From positions 806,001 through 870,000 of the forward strand of contig OZ257133.1 in the NCBI GenBank assembly GCA_965279135.1: a DNA stretch of 64,000 nt, given 5' to 3'. The stretch is from Croceimicrobium sp965279135. GTDB taxonomy: Bacteria; Bacteroidota; Bacteroidia; Flavobacteriales; Schleiferiaceae. A program made the position numbers and the translations under genes. The first letter of the stretch is position 1. Each line of letters starts with the position of its first letter. Under the pieces are notes generated by a model. The model was given only the letters and a program-made list of their open reading frames with translations. It searched no databases and was not told where the DNA came from. This document shows, in pieces, positions 62,970 to 64,000 of this stretch.

Positions 62970-63803
62970 ATGATCTATAAAGGTGAGGCGGAAGCCTTTT
63001 TAGCAATTGAAGAATTAAACGCAGTTGAAAAGGGCTGTTTACTGGATGACCTTCCCGGTGCCCTGGCTGTTTTATGGTTTAAGAAGAGCGGCAGTAGCTT
63101 AACCATCGATGGAAGCAATTATACTTTCGAAGAAGATGAGATGATTGCCTTAACCGAGTACCATAGAATTGATAAGGCGGATATCACCGAGGCACGACTC
63201 ATTAAGTTTAATCGCGCTTTCTATTGCATCTTCGATCATGATAGTGAGGTTGGCTGCAAGGGTTTGCTCTTTTTCGGCTCAAACCGACTACCTCGTATAG
63301 ATCTTAAAAGTGGCGATTCATCGGTTTTTGAAACGGTGTATCGCATGTTCAGGCATGAGTTTTCGGAAGCAGATCATTTACAGTTAGAGATGTTACAAAT
63401 GATGCTTAAACGCTTTCTAATTCTTACCGCTCGGAAGTACAAGGACCAGGCTGGAATGTCCAACCTGGATTCCTATCAAAATGATCTGATTCGGAATTAT
63501 AACTATTTGGTTGAAAAGCATTTCCGAGAAAAACATACCGTAGCGGAGTATGCAGATTTGCTTCATAAATCGGCCAAGACTCTGGCTAATTCATTTGCTA
63601 AAGTCTCAAACAAAACTCCCTTGCAAGTAATACAGGATCGAAGAATGTTGGAAGCGCGACGTTTGCTTCTTCAGGCAGATAAGGCTGTTCAAGATGTAGC
63701 TTATCAGCTTGGTTTTGAAGATGTTCAGTCTTTTAGTCGATTCTTTAAAAGGATGGAAGGATTAAGTCCAACGGACTTTATCAAGAGCCAAGGGAAAAAT
63801 TGA
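62970..63803 (+). CDS. AraC-family transcription regulator
   Basis: A 277-residue protein. An N-terminal cupin-like sensor region (to about 170) is followed by a double-HTH domain: EKHTVAEYADLLHKSAKTLANSFAKVS and VQDVAYQLGFEDVQSFSRFFKRMEGLSPTDF, the AraC signature. It lies 90 bases upstream of the carboxymuconolactone decarboxylase-like gene on the same strand and may control it. Confidence 0.92.
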   Translation: MIYKGEAEAFLAIEELNAVEKGCLLDDLPGALAVLWFKKSGSSLTIDGSNYTFEEDEMIALTEYHRIDKADITEARLIKFNRAFYCIFDHDSEVGCKGLLFFGSNRLPRIDLKSGDSSVFETVYRMFRHEFSEADHLQLEMLQMMLKRFLILTARKYKDQAGMSNLDSYQNDLIRNYNYLVEKHFREKHTVAEYADLLHKSAKTLANSFAKVSNKTPLQVIQDRRMLEARRLLLQADKAVQDVAYQLGFEDVQSFSRFFKRMEGLSPTDFIKSQGKN

Positions 63804-63893
63804 CAAGCATCGGGGAAATCCCGCCTATATCTTGCCTTTAGAGGCGCTCCATCTTTGCAGTGTTCATTTTTCATAAACAAACACAAAAACAAG

Positions 63894-64000
63894 ATGGAAA
63901 TTTTCAAAGTACCTACAAGAGAAGAAGTAAGCGAAGGAAACCAGCAGATTTTCGACAACCTAAAATCGAAAATTGGCTTTGTTCCTAATCTTTATGCCAG
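63894..64000 (+). CDS. Carboxymuconolactone decarboxylase/AhpD-like protein, 5' end only
   Basis: ATG 63894 opens a frame running off the right edge: MEIFKVPTREEVSEGNQQIF then LKSKIGFVPNLYA. The IFDNLKSKIGFVPNLY segment is typical of the N-terminus of AhpD-like peroxidase-related proteins (CMD family). The catalytic CxxC lies beyond the window. A possible -7 box CATCTTTG is at 63850-63857. Confidence 0.75.
   Translation, partial: MEIFKVPTREEVSEGNQQIFDNLKSKIGFVPNLYA

Overview
The window looks like a chromosome segment of a Bacteroidota bacterium (Flavobacteriia/Cytophagia-like, probably marine). The evidence is a type IX secretion (T9SS) Plug protein and a giant protein with a T9SS C-terminal sorting tail, a complete Na+-translocating NADH:quinone reductase operon, many short lipoproteins, TPR-histidine kinases paired with LytTR and HTH response regulators, a DUF3667 protein, and TAnnTTTG-type promoter boxes. 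No species is claimed.

Layout. 0-12 kb is housekeeping: a tsaC/Sua5 gene cut by the left edge, a DUF3667 membrane protein and the T9SS Plug protein on the minus strand; nqrABCDEF on the plus strand ending at a strong terminator; a duplicated noncoding element; then a carbonic anhydrase/SulP transporter pair; then tRNA-Arg(UCU). 12.1-34 kb is an accessory region. It holds about twenty mostly single, unrelated plus-strand genes (lipoproteins, two alpha/beta hydrolases, an R2K ATP-grasp protein, an accessory RsgA GTPase, a metallophosphoesterase-HSP90-like ATPase fusion, a TIR protein, RidA, a Crp/Fnr regulator, a MORN-cytochrome c, a CPBP protease). They are separated by palindromic intergenic DNA, and a motif close to AAACCGTTGNGCNCAATT recurs just before start codons. 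One degenerate IS3-family element sits inside. The architecture resembles an integron-type cassette array with no integrase in view. 34.5-45.5 kb is one gene for a 3646-residue secreted protein built as six ~1.5 kb super-repeats, each with seven propeller-like blades plus an SprB-like domain, followed by a lamin-tail-like domain and a T9SS tail. 45.5-59.4 kb is a signalling block: two TPR-histidine kinases with response regulators, two stand-alone receiver-like proteins, an H-NOX heme sensor with a hybrid kinase, a bestrophin channel and a PAS-only protein. 59.4-64 kb holds a lipoprotein/ECF sigma/anti-sigma-barrel operon, a GNAT acetyltransferase, an AraC regulator and the start of a carboxymuconolactone decarboxylase-like gene.

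Functional links. Nqr makes a sodium gradient. The carbonic anhydrase and SulP pair suggests bicarbonate handling. The Plug protein belongs to the machine that would export the giant repeat protein. The H-NOX/hybrid kinase pair is probably an NO-responsive pathway. The most unusual items are the six-propeller exoprotein, the MPE-HSP90 fusion with a C-terminal octapeptide repeat, the cassette-like accessory region with its noncoding repeats, and a MORN-cytochrome c that may use a non-Met heme ligand.
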